NCBI RefSeq assembly: GCF_005519465.1
Contig: NZ_CP027858.1
Location: forward strand, 1,488,001-1,552,000
Length of the DNA stretch: 64,000 nucleotides
Source of the DNA: Streptomyces clavuligerus
GTDB lineage: Bacteria; Actinomycetota; Actinomycetes; Streptomycetales; Streptomycetaceae
Reading direction: 5' to 3'
Part shown: one piece after another, positions 1-10,000 of the stretch
Layout: every line of letters begins with the position of its first letter
Position numbering within the stretch: the stretch's first letter is position 1
The notes under the pieces: model-generated
The model's input: the letters and a program-made list of their open reading frames with translations, nothing else
Told to the model about the DNA's origin: nothing
Databases searched by the model: none
Made by a program: the position numbers and the translations under genes

Positions 1-1248
1 CACGTCGTCCTGTTCGAAGAGGCGCACGGCCCGCTCCATGGCGGGTTCGGCGAGGGAGGCGTAGGTCGGGCTGCGGCCGGACACATAGGCGAGGTCGCGG
101 TAGGAGTGGGCGTTCTCCGCGTTCAGCTCGCCCTCGGAGAAGAAGCCGATCCAGTCGGGCTCGGGCTGCGGGCCGTCGAGGCCGATGTCGGCGTAGGTGT
201 CCTCGGCCATCCGGACGGCCCGCTTGCACTTGCTGGGCTGGCCCATGTTGGCGTAGGCGCGGGCCTCCATCGCATACAGCATCGACTGGATGCGCGGGGT
301 GGCGCAGTCACGGCTGCCGTACTGCGCCAGATGGACGAGTTCCAGGGCGTCGTCGGGGCGGCCGAGATGGATCATCTGACGACTCATGGAGGAGAGGACG
401 AACGATCCCAGCGACTTGTCCCCGGCCTCCTTGGCGGCGTGCAGCGCGAGGACGAAGTACTTCTGCGCGGTGGGCTGGAGGCCGACGTCGTAGCTCATCC
501 AGCCCGCCAGCTCGGCCAGTTCGGCGGCGCAGACGAAGAGCCGCTTGCGGGTCTGTTCGGGGTGGGACTCCTGGAGCAGATCGGTGACCTCGTGGAGCTG
601 TCCCACGACCGCCTTGCGGCGCAGTCCGCCGCCGCACTGGGCGTCCCACTTCCGGAACATCATCGTGGCGGCCTCCAACTGCTCCAGCTCGCCCGCGGAG
701 AGCCGGACCGGCCGGGAGGAGGCGACGGGGACCGTCTCGGGCGGGGGGTCACCGGGGGTGCCGGGGGTGGGCACCAGCCAGCGCTGCATGGGCTCGATCA
801 GCGAGGGCCCGGCCGCCAGTACCAGCGAGGCGCCGAGGAAGCCGCGCCGGGCGAGCATCAGATCGCTGCGGGAGAACTCGTTGAGCAGGGAGACGGTCTG
901 GGGGCCCGCCCAGGGCAGGTCGACCCCGGAGACCGACGGGGACTGGTGCGCCGTGCGCAGCCCCAGGTCCTCGATGGCCACGACCGTGCCGAACCGCTCC
1001 GAGAACAGCTCGGAGAGGATGCGCGGAATCGGCTCGCGCGGCTGTTCGCCGTCGAGCCAGCGCCGCACCCGTGAGGTGTCGGTGCTGATGTGGTGCGCGC
1101 CCAGCCGCCGGGCCCGGCGGTTGACCTGCCGCGCCAGCTCGCCCTTGGACCAGCCGCTGCGCAGAAACCACGAGCCCAGCCGGTCGTTCGGACGCTTTCC
1201 GGTGTGTGTACCGGCCTCGCTGCCGTCCACGGAAACGCCCCCATCCAT
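1..1248 (-). CDS. nsdA: NsdA-type developmental regulator, 3' end outside window
   Basis: The first 416 codons are present; the C-terminus lies beyond base 1. The ATG at 1248 gives MDGGVSVDGSEAG and then the block RPNDRLGSWFLRSGWSKGEL typical of Streptomyces NsdA. The N-terminal part (about residues 18-90) resembles a helix-turn-helix DNA-binding region, and the rest is helical and TPR-like (LELVHLAQYG-type segments, then PTYASLAEPAMERAVRLFEQ at the window edge). In S. coelicolor NsdA represses sporulation and antibiotic production. An overlapping ATG at 1244 is in another frame and does not give this protein. A weak AGGA lies just before the chosen start. A near-perfect palindrome lies about 96-117 bp upstream (1344-1365) and could be an operator. 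Identity is from recognised sequence similarity; regulation is inferred. Confidence 0.9.
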   Translation of the reverse strand, partial: MDGGVSVDGSEAGTHTGKRPNDRLGSWFLRSGWSKGELARQVNRRARRLGAHHISTDTSRVRRWLDGEQPREPIPRILSELFSERFGTVVAIEDLGLRTAHQSPSVSGVDLPWAGPQTVSLLNEFSRSDLMLARRGFLGASLVLAAGPSLIEPMQRWLVPTPGTPGDPPPETVPVASSRPVRLSAGELEQLEAATMMFRKWDAQCGGGLRRKAVVGQLHEVTDLLQESHPEQTRKRLFVCAAELAELAGWMSYDVGLQPTAQKYFVLALHAAKEAGDKSLGSFVLSSMSRQMIHLGRPDDALELVHLAQYGSRDCATPRIQSMLYAMEARAYANMGQPSKCKRAVRMAEDTYADIGLDGPQPEPDWIGFFSEGELNAENAHSYRDLAYVSGRSPTYASLAEPAMERAVRLFEQDDV

Positions 1249-1873
1249 GAGTCCTGAAGCCCGAACCCCGATCAGAATGCCGTGAGTCGGGACCGGCCGC
1301 CCCCGGGGTGCGGCCACTGTTGAAAAAACCTGGCGAAACCCGAACGGGATCCGAACGGAACCCGTAGAACAGCAGGAGGAATACCGCAGGGAATCCGCAC
1401 CATGACTTCACAGAATCCACACAAGACCGGAGAGTGGTGTCCCCGTCGGCCCGGCCGGCTGGAGAACGGCCGCGACCACCGACGATCCGACCACGAAGCG
1501 AGCGACCCGAGCGACCCGGACGATCTGCGACATCCCACCAACGACTCCGCCGACTCCCTCATACCCAGAAGCGCACGGCGACGCACCGGGGCCCGTTCGC
1601 CAAAAGTAATCCTACGATCACCCGCCTCGCGACCGCCGTCCTGGAAACGCCACCATTCGCCACCCCTTTGAATGAACTCCCCCGCCTTCGGGCGCGATTC
1701 ACTTGACACACGCCGATCAGCAGACGGCGGAAAGACGCATTCAAGGGCGCGTCCCGCGACCCGCACTCTCCCCCGCGCCACTACGCGCCGCCCGCACTCC
1801 ACCGGCTGCGACGCTGCGTTACGAGGAGACTTCGGGTCGTAACCACCGGCGAGGACGACCCGTTGGAGGGGGC
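1249..1873. other. Intergenic region between nsdA and the primase-like gene
   Basis: About 625 bp separate two divergently transcribed genes. Open frames here lack good ribosome binding sites and recognisable protein sequence, so I call no gene. It contains the 22-bp palindrome at 1344-1365, short direct repeats of the type CGAGCGACCC around 1499-1520, and a TTGACA hexamer at 1703-1708 without a convincing -10 partner. It probably holds the promoters of both genes. Confidence 0.6.
1344..1365. promoter_or_regulatory. Palindrome upstream of nsdA, candidate operator
   Basis: Two 10-bp arms, ACGGGATCCG and CGGAACCCGT, flank a central AA and match as an inverted repeat with one mismatch. It lies 96-117 bp before the nsdA start, in the intergenic region shared with the rightward gene. 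The position suggests a regulator site; the binding protein is unknown. Confidence 0.4.
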
Positions 1874-2536
1874 ATGGGCTTCACGATCGGCAGCAGCCGG
1901 AGCATCAGGGACATCCGGGCCGGCTCACGACGCCGGGGCGGTACCGCGGAGTGCACCGTGGTGGCGGAGTACACCGGACTGTGGGGCTGGGCGGTGACAC
2001 CGGGGGCGCGGGCCGTGCCCGGCGGCTGCTCCTGCGGCGAACGGGGCTGCCCGCGCCCGGGGGCCCATCCGCTCCCCGGCGCGGACGAGATCCCCGCCGG
2101 GGCCACCCTGGACGAGGTGACCGGCGCCTGGGCGCGCAGGGCGGACGCGGCGCTGCTGCTGCCGGTCGGCCGCGCCTTCGACGTCCTCGACGTGGCCGCC
2201 CCGGCCGGACGGAGGGCGCTGCTCCGCCTGGAGCGGATGGGGCTGCCGCTGGGTCCCGTGACGGCGACACCCGACGGGCGGTGCCAGTTCTTCGTCGCCC
2301 CGGGGGCGGCGGTGGACCTGCCCGCGCTGCTGTACCGGATGGGCTGGGACGACGCGGATCTGGATCTGCACGCGCTCGGCCCCGGGGACCACATCACCGC
2401 CCCGCCGTCGGACCGCGGCGGGCTCGGTCCGGTGATCTGGCTGCGCCCGCCCGCCCTGGACACGGCCGTCGCGCCGCCCGAGGCCCGGCTGCTGCTGGGG
2501 ACGCTGGCGTACATCTGCCACCGCTCGGCGATGTGA
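1874..2536 (+). CDS. Primase-polymerase-like domain protein with degenerate active site
   Basis: 220 residues. The ATG at 1874 is chosen because GGAGGGGG precedes it at ideal spacing; the frame is open further upstream but without a ribosome site. The protein resembles the N-terminal domain of bifunctional DNA primase/polymerases: AEYTGLWGWAV, then CSCGERGCPRPGAHPL (cysteine cluster plus PGxHP), then AFDVLDVAAPAG where active enzymes have DVD. The usual G-H-x-Y-F segment is replaced by RCQFFVAPG. The catalytic acids and histidine therefore appear lost, so a binding or structural role is more likely than polymerisation. It stands alone, divergent from nsdA and convergent with ftsY, with strong hairpins between it and ftsY. 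The fold assignment is moderate and the function unknown. Confidence 0.75.
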   Translation: MGFTIGSSRSIRDIRAGSRRRGGTAECTVVAEYTGLWGWAVTPGARAVPGGCSCGERGCPRPGAHPLPGADEIPAGATLDEVTGAWARRADAALLLPVGRAFDVLDVAAPAGRRALLRLERMGLPLGPVTATPDGRCQFFVAPGAAVDLPALLYRMGWDDADLDLHALGPGDHITAPPSDRGGLGPVIWLRPPALDTAVAPPEARLLLGTLAYICHRSAM

Positions 2537-2553
2537 CCCGGGTGCCGTGACCC

Positions 2554-2668
2554 CGGAAGCCGTGACCCGGCCCGCCGACCCCCGGGCCACGGCTTCCGGA
2601 CGGCGGCGCCCCGGGCCGACGGCCCCGGACGGCCGAGTGCCCGGCACGCGGGCGCGCGCCGGGCACTC
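2554..2668. terminator. Two hairpins between convergent genes
   Basis: Two strong inverted repeats lie between the end of the primase-like gene and the end of ftsY: an 11-bp arm pair at 2554-2564 and 2588-2598 (GGAAGCCGTG type), and another 11-bp pair at 2635-2645 and 2658-2668 (GAGTGCCCGGC type). Streptomyces terminators often lack a long U run, and the convergent position supports bidirectional termination. Confidence 0.65.
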
Positions 2669-2740
2669 CTGGTGCTTTGTCCCGGTTCCGCCCGGGGCCG
2701 GACGGAACCGGGCCGGAGCCGGGGCGGAACCGGACCGGTG

Positions 2741-3970
2741 TCAGTCGCCGATCAGCGCGTCGACGAACGCCTCCGGCTCGAACGGCGCCAGGTCGTCCGG
2801 GCCCTCGCCCAGGCCGACCAGTTTCACCGGGACGCCCAGCTCCCGCTGGACCGCGACCACGATGCCGCCCTTGGCCGTCCCGTCCAGCTTGGTCAGGACG
2901 ATGCCGGTGATGTCCACGACCTCGGCGAAGACCCGGGCCTGGACCAGTCCGTTCTGGCCGGTGGTGGCGTCCAGGACCAGCAGGATCTCGTCCAGCGGGC
3001 CGTGCTTCTCGACGACCCGCTTGACCTTGCCCAGCTCGTCCATCAGACCGGTCTTGGTGTGCAGCCGGCCCGCCGTGTCGATCAGCACCACGTCGGCGCC
3101 CTCGGCGATGCCCTCCTTGACCGCGTCGAAGGCGATGGACGCCGGGTCGCCGCCCTCGGGGCCGCGCACCGTACGGGCACCCACCCGCTCGCCCCAGGTC
3201 TGGAGCTGGTCGGCGGCGGCGGCACGGAAGGTGTCCGCGGCGCCCAGGACGACCGAGCGGCCGTCCGCGACCAGGACCCGGGCCAGCTTGCCGGTGGTGG
3301 TGGTCTTGCCGGTGCCGTTGACGCCGACGACCATCACGACACCCGGGGTGTCCAGGCCGCTCTCGGTCTTCACCGCGCGGTCCAGGTCGGTGCCGACCAG
3401 GGTCAGCAGCTCCTCGCGGAGCAGGGTGCGCAGTTCGTCGGGGGTCCGGGTGCCGAGCACCTTCACCCGCTCGCGCAGCCGCTCCACCAGCTCCTGGGTG
3501 GGCGCGACACCGACATCGGCGGTGAGCAGGGTCTCCTCGATCTCCTCCCAGGTGTCCTCGTCGAGGTGCTCGCGGGAGAGCAGGGTCAGCAGACCCTTGC
3601 CGAGGGAGTTCTGGGAGCGAGCGAGCCGGGCGCGCAGCCGCACCAGACGGCCGGCGGCGGGCTCGGGGGTCTCGATCTCGGGGGCGGCCGGGGCCTCGGC
3701 CTCCGCGGCCACCGGGTCCTCGACGGCGACCGGGGAATCCGCCTCCTCGGCGGACGGGAGGCCGACCTCCTCGATGGTGCGGCGGGGTTCCTCCCGCGGG
3801 GTCTCCGCCTCGTCGCCGACATGCGGCTCGGCGGGCGGAGCGGTGATGGTCGGCGCGGACGGCGGGGCCGCGGGCGGCAGCTGCTTCTTCTTGCGGCTGC
3901 TGATCACGAGCCCGCTGATCGCGCCGACGGCGACCAGGGCGATGACGACAGCAAGAATGACGAATTCCAT
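2741..3970 (-). CDS. ftsY: Signal recognition particle receptor FtsY
   Basis: 409 residues. FtsY is the membrane receptor for SRP and targets ribosomes making membrane proteins to SecYEG. From the ATG at 3970 the protein starts MEFVILAVVIALVAVGAIS, a membrane segment typical of actinobacterial FtsY. A charged KKK stretch and a Pro/Ala/Glu-rich acidic A domain (to about residue 120) follow, then the NG GTPase domain. Visible GTPase motifs are GVNGTGKTTTTGK (about residue 214), DTAGRLHTK (about 297) and TKLDGTAKG (about 360). The frame is open another 44 codons upstream, but that extension has no family similarity. Length and motifs are normal. It is convergent with the upstream rightward gene and has a 231-bp gap to the divergent acetyltransferase. 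Confidence 0.96.
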   Translation of the reverse strand: MEFVILAVVIALVAVGAISGLVISSRKKKQLPPAAPPSAPTITAPPAEPHVGDEAETPREEPRRTIEEVGLPSAEEADSPVAVEDPVAAEAEAPAAPEIETPEPAAGRLVRLRARLARSQNSLGKGLLTLLSREHLDEDTWEEIEETLLTADVGVAPTQELVERLRERVKVLGTRTPDELRTLLREELLTLVGTDLDRAVKTESGLDTPGVVMVVGVNGTGKTTTTGKLARVLVADGRSVVLGAADTFRAAAADQLQTWGERVGARTVRGPEGGDPASIAFDAVKEGIAEGADVVLIDTAGRLHTKTGLMDELGKVKRVVEKHGPLDEILLVLDATTGQNGLVQARVFAEVVDITGIVLTKLDGTAKGGIVVAVQRELGVPVKLVGLGEGPDDLAPFEPEAFVDALIGD

Positions 3971-4201
3971 AACGGACCCAGTATCGGACACACCGGCATG
4001 GAGCCGGGCGGCCACACCCGGGGTTTCCGGCCGGGTACGGGGCGCCGCCGGGCCGGGGCGGGGCGCGGCACCGGCCGGGACCCGCGCCGGACCCGCCCCC
4101 AATCGGAATGATCAATTCCAGCCAGGAGGGCGCAGCGGGGACGCGGTACAGGCACAAAAACCCGGTGACTACTGAACGCGGGCGGGTTAGCGTCCCGGAC
4201 C

Positions 4202-5446
4202 ATGACCGCCCTGGACTACCGGAGCATTCCGGACACCGAGCTGGAACGCGCGCTGGACCTGCACTATCTCGTCTTCCTCGACAAGGAGCCGGACGGGGAC
4301 ACCCGCAAGCTGCACCGGGAGATCCTGGAGCACTGCGACCGGATCGGGGCCTATGAGGGGGACGATCTCGTCGGGCTGCTGGCCGCGCATCCGCTCTCGC
4401 TGTCGGTGCCCGGCGGCGAGCTGCCCTGCGCCGGGGTGACGTTCGTCTCGGTGGCGCCGACCCACCGCCGCCGGGGGGTGCTCAGCGGCATGATCGCGGA
4501 GCTGTACCGGCGCTGCGCCGGAGCCGGACAGCCGCTCGCGGCGCTCTGGGTCTCGGAGGCGGGGATCTACGGCCGGTTCGGCTTCGAGCCCGCGACCCGC
4601 TCCTACACCGTGGAGATCGACGCCGAGCAGCCGCTGCGGCTGCGGATCGATCCCGACGAGCGTCCGCTGCGGCTCGTTCCCCCGGCGGACGCGCCCGCGC
4701 TGATCGGGGCCCGGCACGCGGCGGCGCGGGCCGGGCGCGGCGGCCGGGTCGCCCGGGACGACTTCTGGTGGCGCACCCACATCCTGCGGGAGGAGGACGA
4801 CGGGGACGACGACCTCACCCCGGTCCGGGTGGTGACCCTCGGCGAGCGGGGGGCGGAGCCCGCGGGCTATGTCTGCTACCGCACCGGGGGCGGCGAGGAC
4901 GGGAGCGTCGTCCACGTCGGGGAGCTGGAGGCCGAGTCCCCGGCCGTGGCCGCCGCCCTCTGGCGCTATCTGGCCTCGATCGACCTGGCGCGGAAGGTAC
5001 GGGCGTGGGGGCGCCCGCTGGACGATCCGCTGCTGCGGTTCGCGGCCGACCGGGACCAGGTGGAGATCGTCCAGGAGTTCCCCGCGCTGTGGCTGCGGCT
5101 GGTCGACGTGCCCGCCGCGCTGGCGGGACGGCTCTGGTCGGAGCCGGTGGACCTGGTGCTGGAGGTGACCGACGACCGGCTGCCCGCGAACGCCGGGCGG
5201 TACCGGCTCACCGTCGGGCCCGGCGGTCACGGCGGTGGCGGACACCCGGCCGAGGTCGTCCCCTCGGACGACGCGCCCGATCTGACCCTCGACGTCCGGG
5301 AGCTGGCGGCGGGCTATCTCGGCGACATCGGCGTGCGCGAGCTGGTCCGGGCCGGTCTGGTGACCGAGCACACCCCGGGCGCGGCGGAGCGCTTCGAGCG
5401 GGCCGCGCGCACGGAACTGCTGCCGCACACCACGGACGAGTTCTGA
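4202..5446 (+). CDS. Eis-family GNAT N-acetyltransferase
   Basis: 414 residues, the normal length for the Eis family. Eis proteins are hexameric acetyltransferases that acetylate several amines of aminoglycosides or lysines of proteins using acetyl-CoA. The N-terminal GNAT domain carries the acetyl-CoA loop VSVAPTHRRRGVLSGM (about residues 80-95). Then follow a second GNAT-like half and a C-terminal sterol-carrier-like domain ending in LLPHTTDEF; in Eis the terminal Phe carboxylate serves as catalytic base, and this protein ends in Phe. The start ATG at 4202 has only a weak ribosome site. It is divergent from ftsY and convergent with glcP. Family call is firm; substrate is unknown. Whether it confers aminoglycoside resistance cannot be told from sequence. 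Confidence 0.9.
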   Translation: MTALDYRSIPDTELERALDLHYLVFLDKEPDGDTRKLHREILEHCDRIGAYEGDDLVGLLAAHPLSLSVPGGELPCAGVTFVSVAPTHRRRGVLSGMIAELYRRCAGAGQPLAALWVSEAGIYGRFGFEPATRSYTVEIDAEQPLRLRIDPDERPLRLVPPADAPALIGARHAAARAGRGGRVARDDFWWRTHILREEDDGDDDLTPVRVVTLGERGAEPAGYVCYRTGGGEDGSVVHVGELEAESPAVAAALWRYLASIDLARKVRAWGRPLDDPLLRFAADRDQVEIVQEFPALWLRLVDVPAALAGRLWSEPVDLVLEVTDDRLPANAGRYRLTVGPGGHGGGGHPAEVVPSDDAPDLTLDVRELAAGYLGDIGVRELVRAGLVTEHTPGAAERFERAARTELLPHTTDEF

Positions 5447-5501
5447 CGCGTCCGCGCCGATGGACGGGGCCCGGAGGCGGGCCGGGGAGGTGGGCCGGGG
5501 C

Positions 5502-6929
5502 TCAGCCCATCTCCTCCAGCGGCTTGCCCTTGGTCTCCTTGACGAAGAAGTGGACGAACGGGATCGAAAGCACCGCGAACGAGGCGTAGATGATGTACGT
5601 CGCCGACAGATTCCAGTCGGAGAGGCTGGGGAAGGTCGCCGTGATCAGCCAGTTGGCGAGCCACTGCGCGGAGGCGGCGACCCCGAGGGCGGCGGCGCGG
5701 ATGCGGTTGGGGAACATCTCCCCGAGGAGCACCCAGACCACCACGCCCCAGGAGAGGGCGAAGAAGAGCACGAACACATGGGCCGCGATCAGCGCCACCG
5801 TCCCCTGGGTGCCGGGGAGCTTCCCGTTCACCAGCGGAGCGGAGAAGGCCCATGCCTCCAGCGCCAGGGAGATCGCCATCCCGGCGGAGCCGATGAGCGC
5901 CAGCGGCCGGCGGCCGATCCGGTCCACCAGCACCATCGCGATGACCGTACCGATGATGTTCACGATGGACGAGGTGAACGAGTAGAAGAACGAGCTGGTC
6001 GGGTCGATGCCCACGGACTGCCAGAGCGTGGACGAGTAGTAGAAGACCACATTGATGCCGACGAGCTGCTGGAAGACGGAGAGGCCGATACCGATCCAGA
6101 CGATCGGCAGAAAGCCGAACCGCCCGCCGAGCAGATCCCGGAACGTCGACCGGTGCTCGCTGCGCATCGCCCGGTCGATCTCGGCCACCCGGGCGTCGAG
6201 GTCGACGTGTTCCCCCTCGACCTCGACGAGCACCTTCCTGGCCCGGTCGATCCGGCCCGCCGAGATCAGATAGCGGGGCGACTCGGGGATGGCGAAGGAG
6301 AGCAGCCCGTAGAGGAGCGCCGGGACCACCATCACCCCGAGCATCCACTGCCATGCCTCCAGTCCGCCCAGCTTGCCGCGCTGCTCGCCGTCGGCGAGCG
6401 AGAGGATGCCGAAGTTGACGAGCTGGGAGACGGCGATGCCGATGACGATGGCCGCCTGCTGGAAGGAGGCCAGCCGTCCCCGGTAGGCGGGCGGGGAGAC
6501 CTCGGCGATGTACGCGGGGCCGATGACCGAGGCCATCCCGATCGCGAAGCCGCCGATGACGCGCCACATCGCCAGGTCCCACAGGGCGAAGGGGAGGGCC
6601 GAGCCCACGGCGCTGGCGGCGAAGAGGAGGGCAGCGATCCGCATACAGGCGATCCGGCCGATCCGGTCGGCGATCCGGCCCGCGGTCGCCGCGCCGATGG
6701 CACAGCCGATCAGGGCGATCGCGATGACCTGGGCCAGCTCGGCCGAGCCGATGGCGTAGCGGTCCCGGATGGCCTCGACGGCGCCGTTGATGACGGAGCT
6801 GTCGTAGCCGAAGAGAAAGCCGCCCATCGCGGCCGACGCCGTGATGAAGACGACATGGCCGAGGTGCTCGGGATGGGCCGCCGCGGGGACCCCCGGGGGC
6901 GGTGGTGACGGGGGAGTCCTGCTGCTCAC
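5502..6929 (-). CDS. glcP: Glucose permease, MFS sugar porter family
   Basis: 475 residues with the 12-helix layout of the sugar porter family. Visible signatures: GGFLFGYDSSVINGA in helix 1, the RIADRIGR loop 2-3 motif, PESPRYLI after helix 6, VFQQLVGINVVFYYS in helix 7, VDRIGRRPL in loop 8-9 and a C-terminal KETKGKPLEEM. This matches Streptomyces GlcP, the proton-linked glucose uptake system. The GTG at 6929 is chosen because AGGAG lies 5 nt upstream and the next 20 residues are a polar, Pro-rich tail before helix 1; the frame extends 32 codons further without family similarity. It stands between the Eis-type gene (convergent) and smc, same strand. The window shows no GlkA or sugar kinase nearby. 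Confidence 0.9.
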   Translation of the reverse strand: MSSRTPPSPPPPGVPAAAHPEHLGHVVFITASAAMGGFLFGYDSSVINGAVEAIRDRYAIGSAELAQVIAIALIGCAIGAATAGRIADRIGRIACMRIAALLFAASAVGSALPFALWDLAMWRVIGGFAIGMASVIGPAYIAEVSPPAYRGRLASFQQAAIVIGIAVSQLVNFGILSLADGEQRGKLGGLEAWQWMLGVMVVPALLYGLLSFAIPESPRYLISAGRIDRARKVLVEVEGEHVDLDARVAEIDRAMRSEHRSTFRDLLGGRFGFLPIVWIGIGLSVFQQLVGINVVFYYSSTLWQSVGIDPTSSFFYSFTSSIVNIIGTVIAMVLVDRIGRRPLALIGSAGMAISLALEAWAFSAPLVNGKLPGTQGTVALIAAHVFVLFFALSWGVVVWVLLGEMFPNRIRAAALGVAASAQWLANWLITATFPSLSDWNLSATYIIYASFAVLSIPFVHFFVKETKGKPLEEMG

Positions 6930-7090
6930 ATCAACTCCTGGGGCCGGCGCCCGGAGCTCCGTCCGCGGCGCACCCGCCCACGGGGGCCCGGGCGCCGGGC
7001 GGAGCGGGTCCCTCCAGTGGCGCACGGCCGGGCCCGGCCCACCACCGGGGCTGGGCCGTCGGCCTGACCCCGGGTCCGTCCGGGGCGGGC

Positions 7091-10000
7091 TCAGCGCAGC
7101 CGCTGACCGATCACCTTGGAGACCCCGTCGCCCTGCATGGAGACCCCGTAGAGCGCGTCGGCGACCTCCATGGTCCGCTTCTGGTGGGTGATCACGATCA
7201 GCTGGGAGGACTCCTGGAGCTCCTGCATGATCCGGATCAGCCGCTGGAGGTTGGTGTCGTCGAGCGCGGCCTCCACCTCGTCCATCACATAGAACGGGCT
7301 CGGCCGGGCCTTGAAGATCGAGACGAGCAGCGCCACGGCGGTCAGCGAGCGCTCGCCGCCGGAGAGCAGCGAGAGCCGCTTGACCTTCTTGCCGGGCGGG
7401 CGGGCCTCGACGTCCACGCCGGTGGTGAGCATGTTGTCGGGGTCGGTGAGGATCAGCCGGCCGTCGCCGCCGGGGAAGAGCCGGGAGAAGACCCCTTCGA
7501 ACTCGCGGGCGGTGTCGTGGTACGCCTCGGTGAAGACCTGTTCGACGCGCTCGTCGACCTCCTTGACCACCTGGAGCAGATCGGCACGGGTCTTCTTCAG
7601 GTCCTCCAGTTGCTCGGAGAGGAAGCGATGGCGCTCCTCCAGGGCCGCGAACTCCTCAAGGGCGAGCGGGTTGACCTTGCCGAGCTGCTGATAGGCCCGC
7701 TCGGCCGCCTTGAGCCGCTTCTCCTGCGCGGCGCGGTCGAAGGGCGCCGGACGGTTGCGGGGGTGGCCGGGGTCCTCGGGCAGGGTCTCGCCCTCGGCGG
7801 GCGGGGACGGGGGGACGGGCTGGTCCGGGCCGTACTCGGCGACGAGCGCGGCCGGTTCGACGCCCAGCTCCTCCAGGGCCTTGGCCTCCAGTTGTTCGAT
7901 CCGCAGCCGCTTCTCGGCGCCCAGGACCTCGCCCCGGTGCACCGAGTCGGTGAGCTTGTCGAGTTCGGACTTGAGGTCGCGGCCCTCGGCGCGGGCCGCG
8001 GCCAGCTCCGTCTCGCGCTCCGCCTTGGCGGCCTCGGCGGCGGTCCGCCCGCTGTCGGCGCGGACGAGGGAGACCTCGATGTGCGCGAGGAGGAGGCGCG
8101 CCCCGGCGCGGACGGCACCGGCGACGGCCGCCTCGTGGCGCAGCCGGGCGCGCCGCTGTTCGGCGCGGGCACGGGCCTCGCGCTCGGCACGGGCGGCGCG
8201 GTCGAGGGAGTCGGCCCGGCCCGCGAGCCCCTTGACCCGCTCCTCGTGGGTACGGAGCTGGAGCCGGGCCTCCATCTCGGTCTGGCGGGCGTTGGCGCCG
8301 TCGGCCGCGAGACGGTCGCGGACCTGGGTGTCGGGCTCCGCGTCGACGGGCGCCTCTTGGGCGACGGCGAGCCGTTCCGCCAGCTCCTCCGCCTCCTGGC
8401 GGGCGCGCTCCAGCGCCTCCTGCGCGCGGCTGACGGCGGCGGCGGTGCGCTCCGACTCGCCCTCGGCGGCCCGCGCCTGGCCGGAGAGTCTGCCGAGGCG
8501 GCCGGAGACCTCGGACTTCTCCCGGTCGGCGGCGCGGCGGCGGCGGTCCAGCTCCTCGACGCGGGCGGCGCACCGGGCCCGCCGTTCGGTGCTCCGCCGC
8601 TGCTCCCCGGTGAACTCCTCGCACCGTACGGACAGCTCGGCGAGTTCGGCCTCGGCCTCGTCGACGGAGGCCCGCACTTCGAGCAGGCTCGGCGCGCCCG
8701 CGGAGCCGCCCTGGGCCCAGTGGGCGCCGAGGACATCACCCTCCGCCGTGACGGCGGTGAGCCAGGGCCGGGCCCGGACCAGCTCCTCGGCCCGGTCCAG
8801 GGTGGCCACGACCACGAAGCCGCGCAGCAGCCGGCGTACCGCGGGCATCAGCTCCGCGGGCCCGCGCACCAGCGCGACCGCGGGCGTCCCGTACCGCCCG
8901 TGCGGGGCCCGTTCCGCATGCCCGGCGCCGGCGTACGGGCTCCGCACCCCGTGCACGGGGGCATCTGCGTCCGCGCCCGCCGGACCGGGCGCGCCTTCTC
9001 CCCCGTCGGTGGCGCAGGCACCCTCTCCGTACGCCGCCGACGGCCCGGAGGCCGCTCCGCCCGCCTCGGCGTGGCGCGCGCCGTCTGTGGCGGAAGCACC
9101 TCGTCCGCTCGCGGCCGTCGCGACCGGACGCACCGCCCCGGCCGGGTACGGGCCCCGGGAGCCGCCCGGCGCGGCGGCCACGGACCAGGCGTCCCCCGTA
9201 CCGGAAGCGCTCCGTCCATGCGTGGCCGTCCCGACGTGCCCCTCAGGCGGGGTCGCGTGCCCGGCCCCGTCCCCCGCGGTACCGGGAATCCCGGCCGCGT
9301 ACGGGCCCCGAAGCCCGCCGGGGGCCGTGTCCGTGGCGCGCGCCGCTGCCGCGCGGGCGCCCCGAGCGCCCTCCGGGGCGCGGTCGGACGGCGGCGGTTC
9401 CGGGTCGCCCGTGCCGTCCGGGGCGTCGGCGCGGACGGCCCCGGCACGACGGTCGCCGCACGCGTCCGCGGGGTCGGTCAGCGGGTCCGGCGGCGGTTCG
9501 GGGGCGCCGGAGAGGAGCATCGAGGCGCGGCCCGCGTCGGACTTGCGGAGGAGGCGGAGCGCGTCGGCTGCCGTGGCGGGGCTGTTGACGGCGATCGCGT
9601 CGGCCGCCGCCCCGAGTGCGGCGGCGACGGGGATCTCCTGTCCTGGCACCACGGTCAGCAGTTCGGACGCGGGTCCGACGATCCCGCCGAGGGTGTCCCT
9701 GGCCGCCAGCAGCGCCCCGGTGCCGTCCTTGCGGCGCAGTCCGGGCGCGAGCGCGTCCCGGCGGGCGGCCACGGCGGCCCGTTCGCGTTCCGCCGTGGTC
9801 AGCGCCTCGCGCGCGGCGGTCAGCGCCGTCTCCGCCGCGGCGAGTTCACGCCGGGCGGCCTCGTGTTCGGCGCCGAGCCGTTCGTCGTCGGCCTCCAGGC
9901 CGTCCACGTCGGCGCGCAGCAGCTCATACTCCTCCCGTGCGGCGGCGGCCCGTTCGCGGGCCTCGTCGTGGGCGGTGCTGAGCCGGTCGATCTCGGCCTG

